Source: Streptomyces durmitorensis (lineage in GTDB: Bacteria; Actinomycetota; Actinomycetes; Streptomycetales; Streptomycetaceae). Taken from it: 64,000 nt of DNA. This document shows, piece by piece, positions 1 through 8,648 of the stretch; positions within the stretch are counted from its first letter, which is position 1, and each line of letters begins with the position of its first letter. A program made the translations under genes and the position numbers. The notes beneath the pieces were generated by a model. It was not told the origin of the DNA, searched no databases, and saw only the letters and a program-made list of their open reading frames with translations. Location: positions 6,572,001-6,636,000 of the forward strand of contig NZ_CP097289.1 of the NCBI RefSeq assembly GCF_023498005.1, read 5' to 3'.

Positions 1-304
1 CCACCACCTGCGGCCCGGACAGCCCGAGCCCGAGCATCATCCGCCCGCCGGACAGGTGGTCCAGGGTCAGCGCGTGCATCGCGGTCGTCACCGGCGAGCG
101 CGCCGCCATCTGCACGACCGCCGTACCCAGCTTGATCCGCGAGGTCTGCGCCGCGATCCAGGTCAGCGGGGTGAAGGCGTCCGAGCCCCATGCCTCCGCC
201 GTCCACACGGAGTCGTAGCCGAGCCGCTCGGCCTCCTGGGCGAGCTCCACGTGCCCGGGGTCGGGGCCGCGCCCCCAGTAACCGAGTGCGAGTCCCAGGC
301 GCAT
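1..304 (-). CDS. LLM-class F420-dependent oxidoreductase, 5' part (runs off the window)
   Basis: This is the first 101 codons of a gene that reads leftward out of the window. The start ATG is at 304-302. The product begins [13 protein letters not shown] and continues with [20 protein letters not shown] and a later [23 protein letters not shown] segment. These are the N-terminal strands of the bacterial-luciferase-like (beta/alpha)8 barrel typical of coenzyme-F420-dependent oxidoreductases. Such enzymes reduce or oxidise a substrate in the cytoplasm with F420. The substrate cannot be told from this part, and the C-terminal two thirds is not visible. Family assignment is firm; function is not. 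Confidence 0.85.
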   Translation of the reverse strand, partial: MRLGLALGYWGRGPDPGHVELAQEAERLGYDSVWTAEAWGSDAFTPLTWIAAQTSRIKLGTAVVQMAARSPVTTAMHALTLDHLSGGRMMLGLGLSGPQVV

Positions 305-421
305 GCGCAACCCCTCGATCCGTTCTGACGCCCCGTCAGTTCAGTGCAGGGTGGCGACTGTACGACAACGGCCCCCCGCCCGGAAGGGCGAGGGGCCGCG
401 AGGTGCGTCATGCGTCGGAGA

Positions 422-1294
422 TCAGCCGCGCTGGATCCCCGTGGTGTCCTGCAGCACGCCACGACGGCCGTCCTGCGTCTGGGCCACCAGGCCGGGACCG
501 CGCTGCTCGACGGCCAAGTACCAGGTGCCGGGCGCCAGTTCGGCGATCGGCGTGGGCGAGCCGTCCTCCGCGTACAGCGGACGCGGCACCGGCACGGCGA
601 ACCAGAACGGCGAGAAGTCACCGGTGGCCTGCGCCTGCCCGGGAGGCGGCGTCTGCTGCCCCGGCTGCGGCTGACCCGGCTGGGCGCCGTAGGGCTGACC
701 CTGCTGCGGCTGACCGGGCTGGGCGCCGTAGGGCTGACCCTGCTGCGGCTGGCCCTGGGCACCGGGGTACCCGTAACCACCCTGCGGCTGGCCGCCGTAG
801 GGCTGGGGGGTGACGGGGCGCGGGGCGCCCATGAGCGGCGCCTTCAGGGCCGGCACCAGCGCGGTCGCGACCGCGGCGGCGGCCAGGACCAGGGCTGCGA
901 TCAGGCCGAGGATGAGGCCGATACCGGCCTCGGGGCCGCTGGAGCCGCCGCCCAGGCTGCTGTCGAAGAAGAAGCCGTAGGACTGGTCGGCGTCGAAGAT
1001 CGCACCGAGCGAGCTCCAAGCGGCGGCGATGGTGAAGGCGACACCGAGCTGGCCGAGGTCAAGGCCCGCGACCTTGCGCGGCTGCGGGAGCGCACGGCCC
1101 ACGACGATGAGCGCGGCACCGATGATCCCGAGCAGGTACACGCTCAGCAGCAGGTTGCCGTTCTCCCAGGCGTTGGGAAGCTTGTCGCTGTCGCCGCCGT
1201 CGGCGTCAAGGGTGTCGAGGAACGATGCGATGAAGAGCAACACCGCTGCCCCGATCACCACGCCGTCGCCTCGAGTGAGAGAGCGGATATTCAC
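422..1294 (-). CDS. Four-helix membrane protein with a Gln/Gly/Pro/Tyr-rich tail region
   Basis: The 290-residue product has about four hydrophobic helices in residues 1-145, including GVVIGAAVLLFIASFLDTL near the start and GLILGLIAALVLAAAAVATA later. A low-complexity linker follows with repeats of QPQQGQPYGAQPG, and then a folded-looking C-terminal segment of about 70 residues ending in DTTGIQRG. The layout resembles actinobacterial DUF5336-type membrane proteins, but I do not assign a function. The repeat units (two near-identical 42-bp copies around 676-760) may vary in number between strains. The gene stands alone on the minus strand. Confidence 0.75.
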   Translation of the reverse strand: MNIRSLTRGDGVVIGAAVLLFIASFLDTLDADGGDSDKLPNAWENGNLLLSVYLLGIIGAALIVVGRALPQPRKVAGLDLGQLGVAFTIAAAWSSLGAIFDADQSYGFFFDSSLGGGSSGPEAGIGLILGLIAALVLAAAAVATALVPALKAPLMGAPRPVTPQPYGGQPQGGYGYPGAQGQPQQGQPYGAQPGQPQQGQPYGAQPGQPQPGQQTPPPGQAQATGDFSPFWFAVPVPRPLYAEDGSPTPIAELAPGTWYLAVEQRGPGLVAQTQDGRRGVLQDTTGIQRG

Positions 1295-1464
1295 TTCAGG
1301 TCCTTCGTAAGTCGTCTCGTCGGTGGAGGCGTCGCTCGCCCCAGGTCGCGGCGCGGAGCGCGGGGATGGCCCCCCATCGTACGGAGGACATTATCGTTCA
1401 CACGGGTGGGGTGTCTGCTCGGCATAAAGACGTACCGACCCGTTATCCCCGGCCGACCAACCCG

Positions 1465-2481
1465 TTATCCGCGCAGAAAGCTCACGATTCCGTCGGAGAT
1501 GCCCTGCGCGGCCTTCTGCCGCCAGGCGCCGCTGGTGACCAACGCCTCGTCCTTCGCGTCCCGCATGTTGCCGCACTCGATGAAGACCTTGGGGACGGTG
1601 GAGAGATTGAGGCCGCCCAGATCCTTGCGTACGTCGAGTCCCGTGCCGTCGCCGATGTAATTGGACGGGGCGCTGCCCGTCGCGCTCACGAACTTGCCCG
1701 CGATGCGCTCGCCCAGGGCGCGTGACGGTACGACGATCTTGGAGGTGTCCGCGTCGCCGGACTTCACCGACGCGGGCAGGATCACGTGGAAGCCGCGGTT
1801 GCCCGCCGCCGAGCCGTCGGCGTGCACGGAGACGACGGCGTCCGCGTGGGCGTCGTTGCCGATACGGGCGCGCTCGTCGACGCAGGGGCCCCAGGGGGGG
1901 TCGCCGTCCTGGGTGAACTTGACCGTGGCGCCCTGCTTCTCCAGCAGCGTGCGCAGACGGCGCGAGACGTCGAGGGTGAACTGGGCCTCGCTGTAACCGT
2001 TGTTGGTGGAGGTGCCGGTGGTGTCGCACTCCTTGCGGTGCGTGCCGACGTTCACCAGGCGGTTGATCTCGGCCGTGTGCTTGCCGTTGCCCAGGTTGTG
2101 GCCGGGGTCGACGACGACGACCTTGCCCTTGAGAGGCCCGGATGCGGCGGGGCGGCTCGACGACTTCGGCGGCTTCGTCGTGCTCGGCTTGGCGTCGGCT
2201 TCCTCCCCCTTGCCCTTGTCGTCCTCGTCGCCCTTGTCGTCCTTCTCGGGCTTCGAGGGGGACGGCACGGCGGACACCGAACCCTGCGCGGACTGGCTCG
2301 TGGAGGGGAGCGTTCTCGGGGGCTCGCTCCCACCGGGACCGCTCGTCGCCTCGTAGATGAGCCACCCCGCCAGGCACGTCGGCACCAGCGCGGCGAGCGT
2401 CACGGTGAGAGGGCCGCCGCTGAAACGGCGGGGCGGGCGAGGGGGCTGGCTGTCCGGACCTACGTACGACACGACAGCCAC
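1465..2481 (-). CDS. N-acetylmuramoyl-L-alanine amidase (Amidase_3), membrane anchored
   Basis: The 338-residue product has a cytoplasmic stub, one membrane segment at about residues 25-45 (LTVTLAALVPTCLAGWLIY) and a charged Lys/Asp/Glu-rich linker to about residue 115. A zinc amidase domain follows. Visible metal ligands are His in DPGHN (about 127), Glu in SEAQF (about 163) and His in VSVHADG (about 218). The catalytic Glu lies in FIECGNMRD (about 300). The enzyme is expected to cut the amide bond between N-acetylmuramic acid and the stem peptide outside the membrane, in cell-wall remodelling. Length fits the family. Confidence 0.92.
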   Translation of the reverse strand: MAVVSYVGPDSQPPRPPRRFSGGPLTVTLAALVPTCLAGWLIYEATSGPGGSEPPRTLPSTSQSAQGSVSAVPSPSKPEKDDKGDEDDKGKGEEADAKPSTTKPPKSSSRPAASGPLKGKVVVVDPGHNLGNGKHTAEINRLVNVGTHRKECDTTGTSTNNGYSEAQFTLDVSRRLRTLLEKQGATVKFTQDGDPPWGPCVDERARIGNDAHADAVVSVHADGSAAGNRGFHVILPASVKSGDADTSKIVVPSRALGERIAGKFVSATGSAPSNYIGDGTGLDVRKDLGGLNLSTVPKVFIECGNMRDAKDEALVTSGAWRQKAAQGISDGIVSFLRG

Positions 2482-2573
2482 CTTACGGGCCGTTCACTTG
2501 CTCCGCAGTGTCCCTGGGGGTGGTGCTCGGGCGTGAAGCGGTGGATCACGGATGCGCCGGGCCGCGCGCGACG

Positions 2574-2840
2574 TCAGCCGGGTGAGCCGATACGGCCGCG
2601 CACCGCGTTCGTGCCGGTGATGGCACCCGCCATCCAGAAGCATGCCCCCGAGACGGCCACCTGGGCCGGTGCGCCGATGAGCAGGGCAAGCGCGCAGACC
2701 ACCGCGAAGGTGATGACGCCGCAGGCCATCGATGTCGTGTCACGCCAGGCAGGTGTCACCGGTCTGCCCATGAACATCATGAGGACCGCGGACAGGAGCA
2801 CCACCAGGGCTCCGCTGTAGATGAGCCATGCGCTGCTCAA
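2574..2840 (-). CDS. Small membrane protein, 88 residues, TTG start
   Basis: The likely start is TTG at 2840-2838, because GGAG sits six bases upstream and no ATG or GTG with a ribosome site exists nearby. The product SSAWLIYSGALVVLLSAVLMM... has about three hydrophobic helices (residues 3-20, 32-50, 55-72) and a short polar tail. It lies just downstream of the methyltransferase at 2885-3541 on the same strand and may be cotranscribed with it. I do not recognise the family and give no function. Confidence 0.6.
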   Translation of the reverse strand: MSSAWLIYSGALVVLLSAVLMMFMGRPVTPAWRDTTSMACGVITFAVVCALALLIGAPAQVAVSGACFWMAGAITGTNAVRGRIGSPG

Positions 2841-2884
2841 AGCCGTTCTCCGCTCGTGTAGCCGTTCCCGTGGGTGATGCGAGG

Positions 2885-3541
2885 TCAGATACCCGGTCCC
2901 GTCCGCCGCAGGACGCGCAGCGATTCGGTTGCCGAGACCTCGGTGAACGCGCCGGACTCCAGTGCCCTGAGGTAGACGCGGTACGGGGCCTGGCCCGTCA
3001 TGATGTCGGCGGGGTCCGGGAAGACGTCGTGGATCAGGAGCAGGCCGCCATCGGCGATGTGCGGTGCCCAGCCCTCGTAGTCGCCGGTCGCGTGCTCGTC
3101 CGTGTGGCCGCCGTCGATGAAGACGAGACCCAGTGCCCCGCCCCACGCCTTCGCCACCTGCGGCGAGCGCCCGACGATCGCGATCACGTGCTCTTCCAGG
3201 CCCGCGTGGTGGAGCGTGCGCCGGAAGGTCGGGAGGGTGTCCATGCGGCCGACCTCCGGGTCGACCGTCTCCGGGTCGTGGTACTCCCAGCCCGGCTGCT
3301 GCTCCTCGCTGCCGCGGTGGTGGTCCACCGTGATCGCGGTGACGCCTGCCTCGCGGGCGGCGTCGGCGAGCAGGATGGTGGAGCGGCCGCAGTACGTCCC
3401 GACCTCCAGGAGCGGGAGTCCGAGCGCCGCCGCTTCGGCCGCCGCCGCGTACAGGGCGAGGCCCTCGCCGGCCGGCATGAAGCCCTTGGCCGCTTCGAAG
3501 GCGGCGAGAATCTCCGGCTTGGGCTGGGGGGCGGCCGTCAT
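2885..3541 (-). CDS. Class I SAM-dependent methyltransferase (Methyltransf_24 type)
   Basis: The 218-residue product has a Rossmann-fold motif I, LLEVGTYCGRST (about residues 43-54), an acidic strand AITVDHH that binds the SAM ribose (about 90), and LVFIDGGHTDEHA (about 138-150). The last is typical of the O-methyltransferase-like Methyltransf_24 group often found in glycan and natural-product loci. The substrate is unknown. A nearby small membrane protein lies downstream and a CatB-type acetyltransferase is divergent, so a role in modifying a small molecule or sugar is possible but unproven. Confidence 0.82.
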   Translation of the reverse strand: MTAAPQPKPEILAAFEAAKGFMPAGEGLALYAAAAEAAALGLPLLEVGTYCGRSTILLADAAREAGVTAITVDHHRGSEEQQPGWEYHDPETVDPEVGRMDTLPTFRRTLHHAGLEEHVIAIVGRSPQVAKAWGGALGLVFIDGGHTDEHATGDYEGWAPHIADGGLLLIHDVFPDPADIMTGQAPYRVYLRALESGAFTEVSATESLRVLRRTGPGI

Positions 3542-3657
3542 GGGTTTCTCCCGGTCGGAAATGGGGTGGGTTCGTTCTGCGGGCCGCCCTATGCTGCCGC
3601 ATGGCCCGGCCGTTGACCGAGGCGGGGCCGTAAATGAGGAGTGGAAGGCGCTTGTCC

Positions 3658-4302
3658 ATGCAACGTGTACCGGCTGATCCGACAGTGCTGCATCCCTTTC
3701 CGGACCAGCCGCGTGTCGTGCTTCTGAAGCCGCTGGTGAAGTCTCCGTTGATCGAGGTGGGGGAGTACTCGTACTACGACGATCCGGACGACGCGACGGC
3801 CTTCGAGGCGCGCAACGTCCTTTACCACTACGGGCCCGAGAAGCTTCGTATCGGGAAGTTCTGTGCGTTCGGGACGGGGGTGCGGTTCATCATGAACGGC
3901 GCGAATCACCGGATGGACGGACCCTCGACCTTCCCGTTCCCCATCATGGGCGGTTCGTGGAGCGAGCACTTCGATCTGATCAGCGGGTTGCCGGGGCGGG
4001 GGGACACCGTTGTCGGCAACGATGTCTGGTTCGGGTACGGGGTGATGGTGATGCCCGGGGTGCGGATCGGGCACGGGGCGGTCATCGCCTCTGGGTCTGT
4101 CGTGGTGGATGACGTGCCTGATTACGGGGTGGTCGGGGGGAATCCCGCGAAGCTGATCCGTACTCGGTACAGCGAGGACGAGGTTGCGCGGCTGCTGGCT
4201 GTGGCGTGGTGGGACTGGCCTGCGGAGCACCTCACCGAGCATGTCCGGACCGTGATGTCCGGGACCATCGATGACCTTGAGAAGGTCGCCCCGCGGGCCT
4301 AG
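3658..4302 (+). CDS. CatB/Vat-family xenobiotic O-acetyltransferase (left-handed beta helix)
   Basis: I chose ATG 3658, which has GGAAGG nine bases upstream; an in-frame ATG at 3634 is possible but lacks a ribosome site. The 214-residue product has hexapeptide-repeat turns, the conserved YSYYDDP segment, the catalytic-loop motif MNGANHRMDG (His about residue 84) and the C-terminal YGVVGGNPAKLIRTRYS. These are hallmarks of streptogramin (Vat) and chloramphenicol (CatB) acetyltransferases. They transfer acetyl from acetyl-CoA to a hydroxyl group in the cytoplasm. Many chromosomal homologues have no proven resistance role, so drug inactivation is only a possibility. Confidence 0.88.
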   Translation: MQRVPADPTVLHPFPDQPRVVLLKPLVKSPLIEVGEYSYYDDPDDATAFEARNVLYHYGPEKLRIGKFCAFGTGVRFIMNGANHRMDGPSTFPFPIMGGSWSEHFDLISGLPGRGDTVVGNDVWFGYGVMVMPGVRIGHGAVIASGSVVVDDVPDYGVVGGNPAKLIRTRYSEDEVARLLAVAWWDWPAEHLTEHVRTVMSGTIDDLEKVAPRA

Positions 4303-4322
4303 CGGCAGCCTTGGTGGCCGCC

Positions 4323-4366
4323 ATCACCGGCTTCGCCGAGTTCGTCCTCAAACGCCGGACGGGCTG
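4323..4366 (+). repeat. Dispersed 44-bp intergenic repeat, copy 1
   Basis: This stretch is 43/44 identical to the reverse complement of 11352-11395. Its last 23 bases (GTCCTCAAACGCCGGACGGG plus CTG) recur at 18232-18254. It leads directly into the terminator hairpin at 4371-4408. Confidence 0.85.
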
Positions 4367-4370
4367 AAAC

Positions 4371-4408
4371 ACTCCGGCCGGGCTGGATAGTTCCAGCCCG
4401 GCCGGAGT
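4371..4408. terminator. Bidirectional hairpin terminator between convergent genes
   Basis: A perfect 17-bp inverted repeat (4371-4387 and 4392-4408, beginning ACTCCGGCCGGGCTGGA) with a 4-nt loop. It sits between the acetyltransferase ending at 4302 and the MFS gene ending at 4436 on the opposite strand. Confidence 0.8.
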
Positions 4409-4435
4409 TTGAGGCCATCTTGCAGGGCACTGCCC

Positions 4436-6169
4436 CTACGCCAGCACCTCACTCCCACCCGGCAGCAGCAGATCCATCTCCACCGCCCGGTCGTCCCCGC
4501 CATGCGCCGCCGCCGAGGCCAGCGGCGCGTGCCCGGCGGCCGTTGCCGCGAGGACGTACGAGCCGTCGCCCGGCACCGCAAGCGCATAGCGGCCGCCCTC
4601 ATCCGTGAGCGCCGCCCCCGCCTGGCGCCCCCGCCGGTCGATCAGCGTCACCTTCGCCCGAGCGACCGGCGCCCCGGTGGGGCTCAGTACCCGGCCGTGG
4701 AAACCGGCCAGCGCCTCCGTCGCGGCGCGCAGGTTCGCGTCCTCCTCGCTGCTGGCCCGGAGCTGGGTCTTGACGGAGCGGCGGGCGGAGGGGAGGAACA
4801 GGGCGAGGACGAGGCCCAGGGCCACCGCCCCCGTGGCGATCAGGAAGGACGTGCGGAAGCCCGTCATCGTGGGGATCGCGACGCCGCCCACGTGGTCCGC
4901 CGTGTTGGCGAGGACCATGCCGATCACGGCGCTCGACACCGACGTACCGATCGAGCGCATCAACGTGTTGAGGCCGTTCGCCGCGCCCGTCTCCGAAGGG
5001 TCGACCGCGCCGATGATCAGCGCGGGGAGCGAGGAGTAGGCGAGGCCGATGCCCGCGCCGACGACGACCGCGATGATGATCGTCTGCCAGGCGGCGCTCA
5101 TCAGGCCGAGGCCCGCGCCGTAGCCGATCGCGATGATCAGCATGCCGAGGATGAGGGTGACCTTCGGGCCGTACTTCGCCGAAAGGCGGGCGTAGACCGG
5201 GGCCGTGAACATCATCGTCAGGCCCAGCGGCGCCACGCACAGGCCCGCGACGACCATGGACTGGCCGAGGCCGTAGCCGGTGGCGGTCGGCAGCTGGAGG
5301 AGCTGGGGGAGCACCAGGGAGATCGCGTAGAACGCGACGCCGACCATGATCGAGGCCAGGTTGGTGAAGAGGACCGCGGGGCGGGCCGTGGTGCGCAGGT
5401 CCACCAGCGGCGCCTTGAGGCGCAGCTCCATCACGCCCCACAGGACCAGGACGAGCGCCGCCGCGCCGAACAGGCCGAGCGTCATGCCCGAGGTCCAGCC
5501 CCAGTCACTGCCCTTGGTGATGGGCAGGAGGAAGAGGACCAGGCCCGCGGAGAGGCCGAGCGCGCCGGCCACGTCGAACGTGCCCTGGGCCTTCACGGTG
5601 CTCTCGGGCACGAAGAGGACGGTCAGGAGCATCGATATGACGCCGAGGCCCGCCGCGCCGAAGAACAGGGCGTGCCAGTCGGCGTGCTGCGCGGTCAGTG
5701 CCGCGAGCGGCAGCGCGAGGCCGCCGCCGACGCCGATGGACGAGCTCATCAGGGCCATCGCGGAGCCGAGCTTCTCGCGGGGCAGCTCGTCGCGCATCAG
5801 GCCGATGCCGAGCGGGATGGCGCCCATCGCGAAGCCCTGGAGGGCGCGGCCGACGATCATCACGACGAGGTCGTCGGTGAAGCCGCAGATCAGGGATCCG
5901 ACGACCATCACGGCCAGGCTCGTCAGGAGCATGCGGCGCTTGCCGTAGAGGTCGCCGAGGCGGCCCATGATCGGGGTCGAGACGGCGCCCGCGAGCAGGG
6001 TCGCCGTCATGACCCAGGTGGCGTTCGACGGCGTGGTGCTCAGCAGCGTCGGCAGGTCCTTGATGACCGGCACCAGGAGCGTCTGCATCACCGCGACGAC
6101 GATGCCGGCGAAGGCGAGTACGGGGACGACTCCGCGGGTGCCGCGTTGGTGGGTCGTCGACTGCGTCAT
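4436..6169 (-). CDS. MFS drug-efflux transporter (DHA2/EmrB-like) with C-terminal carboxypeptidase-regulatory-like domain
   Basis: The start at 6169 has GGAGG nine bases upstream. The 577-residue product has about 14 transmembrane helices in residues 15-480. It carries the MFS loop 2-3 signature MGRLGDLYGKRRM (about 68-80) and the helix-5 motif C region GLMRDELPREKLGSAMALM. After the last helix comes a soluble tail with GFHGRVLSPTGAPVARAKV and DEGGRYALAVPGDGSYVL (about residues 500-565). This is a beta-sandwich of the carboxypeptidase-regulatory/CnaB-like kind. Expected role is proton-driven export of a small compound; the function of the tail is unknown. Confidence 0.9.
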   Translation of the reverse strand: MTQSTTHQRGTRGVVPVLAFAGIVVAVMQTLLVPVIKDLPTLLSTTPSNATWVMTATLLAGAVSTPIMGRLGDLYGKRRMLLTSLAVMVVGSLICGFTDDLVVMIVGRALQGFAMGAIPLGIGLMRDELPREKLGSAMALMSSSIGVGGGLALPLAALTAQHADWHALFFGAAGLGVISMLLTVLFVPESTVKAQGTFDVAGALGLSAGLVLFLLPITKGSDWGWTSGMTLGLFGAAALVLVLWGVMELRLKAPLVDLRTTARPAVLFTNLASIMVGVAFYAISLVLPQLLQLPTATGYGLGQSMVVAGLCVAPLGLTMMFTAPVYARLSAKYGPKVTLILGMLIIAIGYGAGLGLMSAAWQTIIIAVVVGAGIGLAYSSLPALIIGAVDPSETGAANGLNTLMRSIGTSVSSAVIGMVLANTADHVGGVAIPTMTGFRTSFLIATGAVALGLVLALFLPSARRSVKTQLRASSEEDANLRAATEALAGFHGRVLSPTGAPVARAKVTLIDRRGRQAGAALTDEGGRYALAVPGDGSYVLAATAAGHAPLASAAAHGGDDRAVEMDLLLPGGSEVLA

Positions 6170-6388
6170 TACGTGGGGCCTCCGGGGGCGGTGCAAGGGC
6201 TGGCAGGGGTACGTGGGATACGAACCTGTTTCCTGGGGCGACTATTCCGACGGATGTCGTACGAGGGGAAGTCTTGACCTGTTGTTAACCGGGCGCTTAC
6301 GGGCGGACGGGTGGGTGCCCGCGGCGGGCGGTGAAGCCGGTGGTGAAGTCGGCCAGGAAGCCGACCCGTATCTGACCTTCCGTCAGAT

Positions 6389-6402
6389 TGGAACGTGTTC
6401 TA
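6389..6402. promoter_or_regulatory. KstR-like operator (TetR-type inverted repeat) upstream of the acyl-CoA dehydrogenase
   Basis: The sequence TGGAACGTGTTCTA fits TNNAACNNGTTNNA exactly, the published KstR steroid-catabolism operator pattern. It ends 41 bases before the start codon at 6444. A near-identical site (TGGAACGCGTTCTA) lies at 15149-15162. Confidence 0.7.
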
Positions 6403-6443
6403 GTCTGTCGCCGTCCCGGAAGCTGCTACCGGCGAGGACGCGC

Positions 6444-8627
6444 ATGGGCATCGGAATCACGCAGGAACAGCGGGAGTTGGCGTCGGCGGTGCGCGGCTGG
6501 ATCGCCCGCGCGATGCCGCCCGAGGAGATACGCAAACTGCTCGACGCGCCGCCAGGTACCGGCGGCAGGCCCGCCCACTGGGACGGGCTCGCCGAGCAGG
6601 GGCTGCTCGCGGTGCACCTGCCCGAGGAGTGCGGCGGCGGGGGCGGCGACCTCGTGGACCTCGCCGTCGCCCTGGAGGAGGCCGGGCGGGCCGCGCTCCC
6701 GGGGCCCTACCTGGCGAGCTCCCTCGCCTCGATCGTGCTGCACAGGGCCGGAGCCCTGGACCTCGCCGCCGACCTGGCGTCCGGCGCGCGGATCGGCGCC
6801 GTCGCGCTCGGCGCGGGCACGCTCACCGCGGTGTCCGTGGCGGACGGCTGCGTCCTCGACGGCACCGCGCCGCCCGTGCTCTGCGGGGCGGACGCCGACC
6901 TCCTGATCCTGGCTGCGGAGTCCGCGCGCGGAACGGTGTGGCTCGCCGTCGACGCGGCCGAGCTGACCGTGCGTACGCAGGAGGGCGCCGATCCGACGCG
7001 GCCCACCGCCGAGGTGACGGCGGACGGGGTGGAGGTCCCGGCCGGGCGTGTGCTCGACGTCGACGCGGCGCTCGTACGGGATCTCGCGTGCGCCGTGTAC
7101 GCCGCCGACGCGTGCGGTGTCGCGGCCTGGGCGCTTGAGACCGCCACCGAGTACGCCAAGGTGCGCGAGCAGTTCGGGCGGCCGATCGGGCAGTTCCAGG
7201 CGGTCAAGCACGGTTGCGCGGACATGCTGGTGCGCCTCGAACAGGCGCGGGCGCTCGCATGGGACGCGGCGCGGGCGGCCGGTGAGCCCCCGGAGGTGCG
7301 GGGCCTCGTCGCCGCGCTCGCCGCCGGTGGCGCGCTCGACGCCGCGTACTCCTGCGCCAAGGACGCCATCCAGTTCCTCGGCGGCATCGGCTTCACCTGG
7401 GAGCACGACGCGCACCTGTATCTGCGCAGGTCCCTGGTTGCCCGGCAGCTGCTCGGCACCGGCGACGCGCACCGGCTGCGGGCGGTGCGGCTCGCGGAGG
7501 GCGGGGCGCGGCGCGAGCTGCGGATGGAGCTGCCCCAGGAGGCGCAGGCGTACCGGGAGCAGGCGCGCGAGGGCATCGCGCAGGCCCGGGGGCTCGACCC
7601 GGCCGCAGCCCGCAAGGCGCTCGCGCCGACCGGCTATGCGGCGCCGCATCTGCCCGAGCCGTACGGGCTCGGCGCGGGCCCCGTCCAACAGCTCGCCGTA
7701 CAGGAGGAGTTGGCGGCCGCCGGGGTGCGCGTCAGCGATCTCGGGATCGCCACCTGGGTGGTGCCCTCGCTCATCGCGTTCGGGACGGGCGAGCAGCGGG
7801 AGCGGTTCCTGGCGCCGACGCTCAGGGGTGAGGTGCTGTGGTGCCAGCTGTTCTCCGAGCCCGGGGCGGGTTCGGACCTGGCGTCGCTGCGGACGAGGGC
7901 GGAAAGGGTCGAGGACGGCTGGCTGATCAACGGGCAGAAGGTGTGGACGAGCGCGGCGCAGTGGGCCGACCACGGGATCCTGCTTGCCCGTACGGACCCC
8001 GAGGCTCCCAAGCACAAGGGCCTGACGTACTTCCTCATCGACATGAAGCGGGCCAAGGGCGTCGACATCCGCCCGCTGAAGGAGATCACCGGGGACTCCC
8101 TCTTCAACGAGGTCTACTTCGACGACGTCCTGCTGCCCGCCGACGCGGTCGTCGGCGAGGTGAACGACGGCTGGCGGGTCGCGCGCCACACTCTCGGCAA
8201 CGAACGCGTCCACATGGCCGACCAGCTGACCTTCGACACGGGGCTCGAAGCGCTCATCGCGCGCGCCGGTGAGCTCGACGGGGCGCACCGCGCGCGGATC
8301 GGCGCGCTGGCGGCCGAGGCGCACGCGCTCGCCTGCATCGGCCTGCGCACGACGATGCGGCAGGTCGCGGGCGCGGAGCCGGGGGCCGGGGCCTCCGTCC
8401 GCAAGCTCGTGCAGACCCCGCATCAGCAGAAGGTCGCCGAGCTCGCACTCGAACTGCTCGGCCCGGCGGGCGCGGTGCGCGAGGGCGCCGGGGAGCGTGC
8501 GCTGCACGGCTTCCTGATGTCGCGCTGCCTGACCATCGCGGGCGGGACCACGCAGGTGCAGCTGAACGTCGTCGCGGAGCGGCTCCTCGGCCTGCCGAGG
8601 GACCCCGAGCCGCGCCCCATCATCTGA
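6444..8627 (+). CDS. Two-domain acyl-CoA dehydrogenase, FadE34-like
   Basis: ATG 6444 follows GAGG at a seven-base spacing. The 727-residue product is about twice the usual acyl-CoA dehydrogenase length and is a head-to-tail fusion. The first half (about 1-345) ends with QFGRPIGQFQAVKHGCADM and FLGGIGFTWEHDAHLYLRR. The second half (about 370-727) has WCQLFSEPGAGSDLASL, GQKVWTSAAQWADHGILLAR and TIAGGTTQVQLNVVAERLLG. This architecture and length are those of mycobacterial FadE34 (ChsE3-type), which forms an alpha,beta double bond in steroid side-chain CoA thioesters using FAD. The substrate is inferred from family and operator, not shown. Confidence 0.88.
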   Translation: MGIGITQEQRELASAVRGWIARAMPPEEIRKLLDAPPGTGGRPAHWDGLAEQGLLAVHLPEECGGGGGDLVDLAVALEEAGRAALPGPYLASSLASIVLHRAGALDLAADLASGARIGAVALGAGTLTAVSVADGCVLDGTAPPVLCGADADLLILAAESARGTVWLAVDAAELTVRTQEGADPTRPTAEVTADGVEVPAGRVLDVDAALVRDLACAVYAADACGVAAWALETATEYAKVREQFGRPIGQFQAVKHGCADMLVRLEQARALAWDAARAAGEPPEVRGLVAALAAGGALDAAYSCAKDAIQFLGGIGFTWEHDAHLYLRRSLVARQLLGTGDAHRLRAVRLAEGGARRELRMELPQEAQAYREQAREGIAQARGLDPAAARKALAPTGYAAPHLPEPYGLGAGPVQQLAVQEELAAAGVRVSDLGIATWVVPSLIAFGTGEQRERFLAPTLRGEVLWCQLFSEPGAGSDLASLRTRAERVEDGWLINGQKVWTSAAQWADHGILLARTDPEAPKHKGLTYFLIDMKRAKGVDIRPLKEITGDSLFNEVYFDDVLLPADAVVGEVNDGWRVARHTLGNERVHMADQLTFDTGLEALIARAGELDGAHRARIGALAAEAHALACIGLRTTMRQVAGAEPGAGASVRKLVQTPHQQKVAELALELLGPAGAVREGAGERALHGFLMSRCLTIAGGTTQVQLNVVAERLLGLPRDPEPRPII

Positions 8628-8648
8628 TTCATCTGAAGGAGCTGGCCA

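Noticed and set aside
4409..6277. A 622-codon plus-strand frame opposite the MFS transporter
   Set aside because: Rich in Arg, His, Asp and Glu with no motif; it mirrors the transporter's codon bias.
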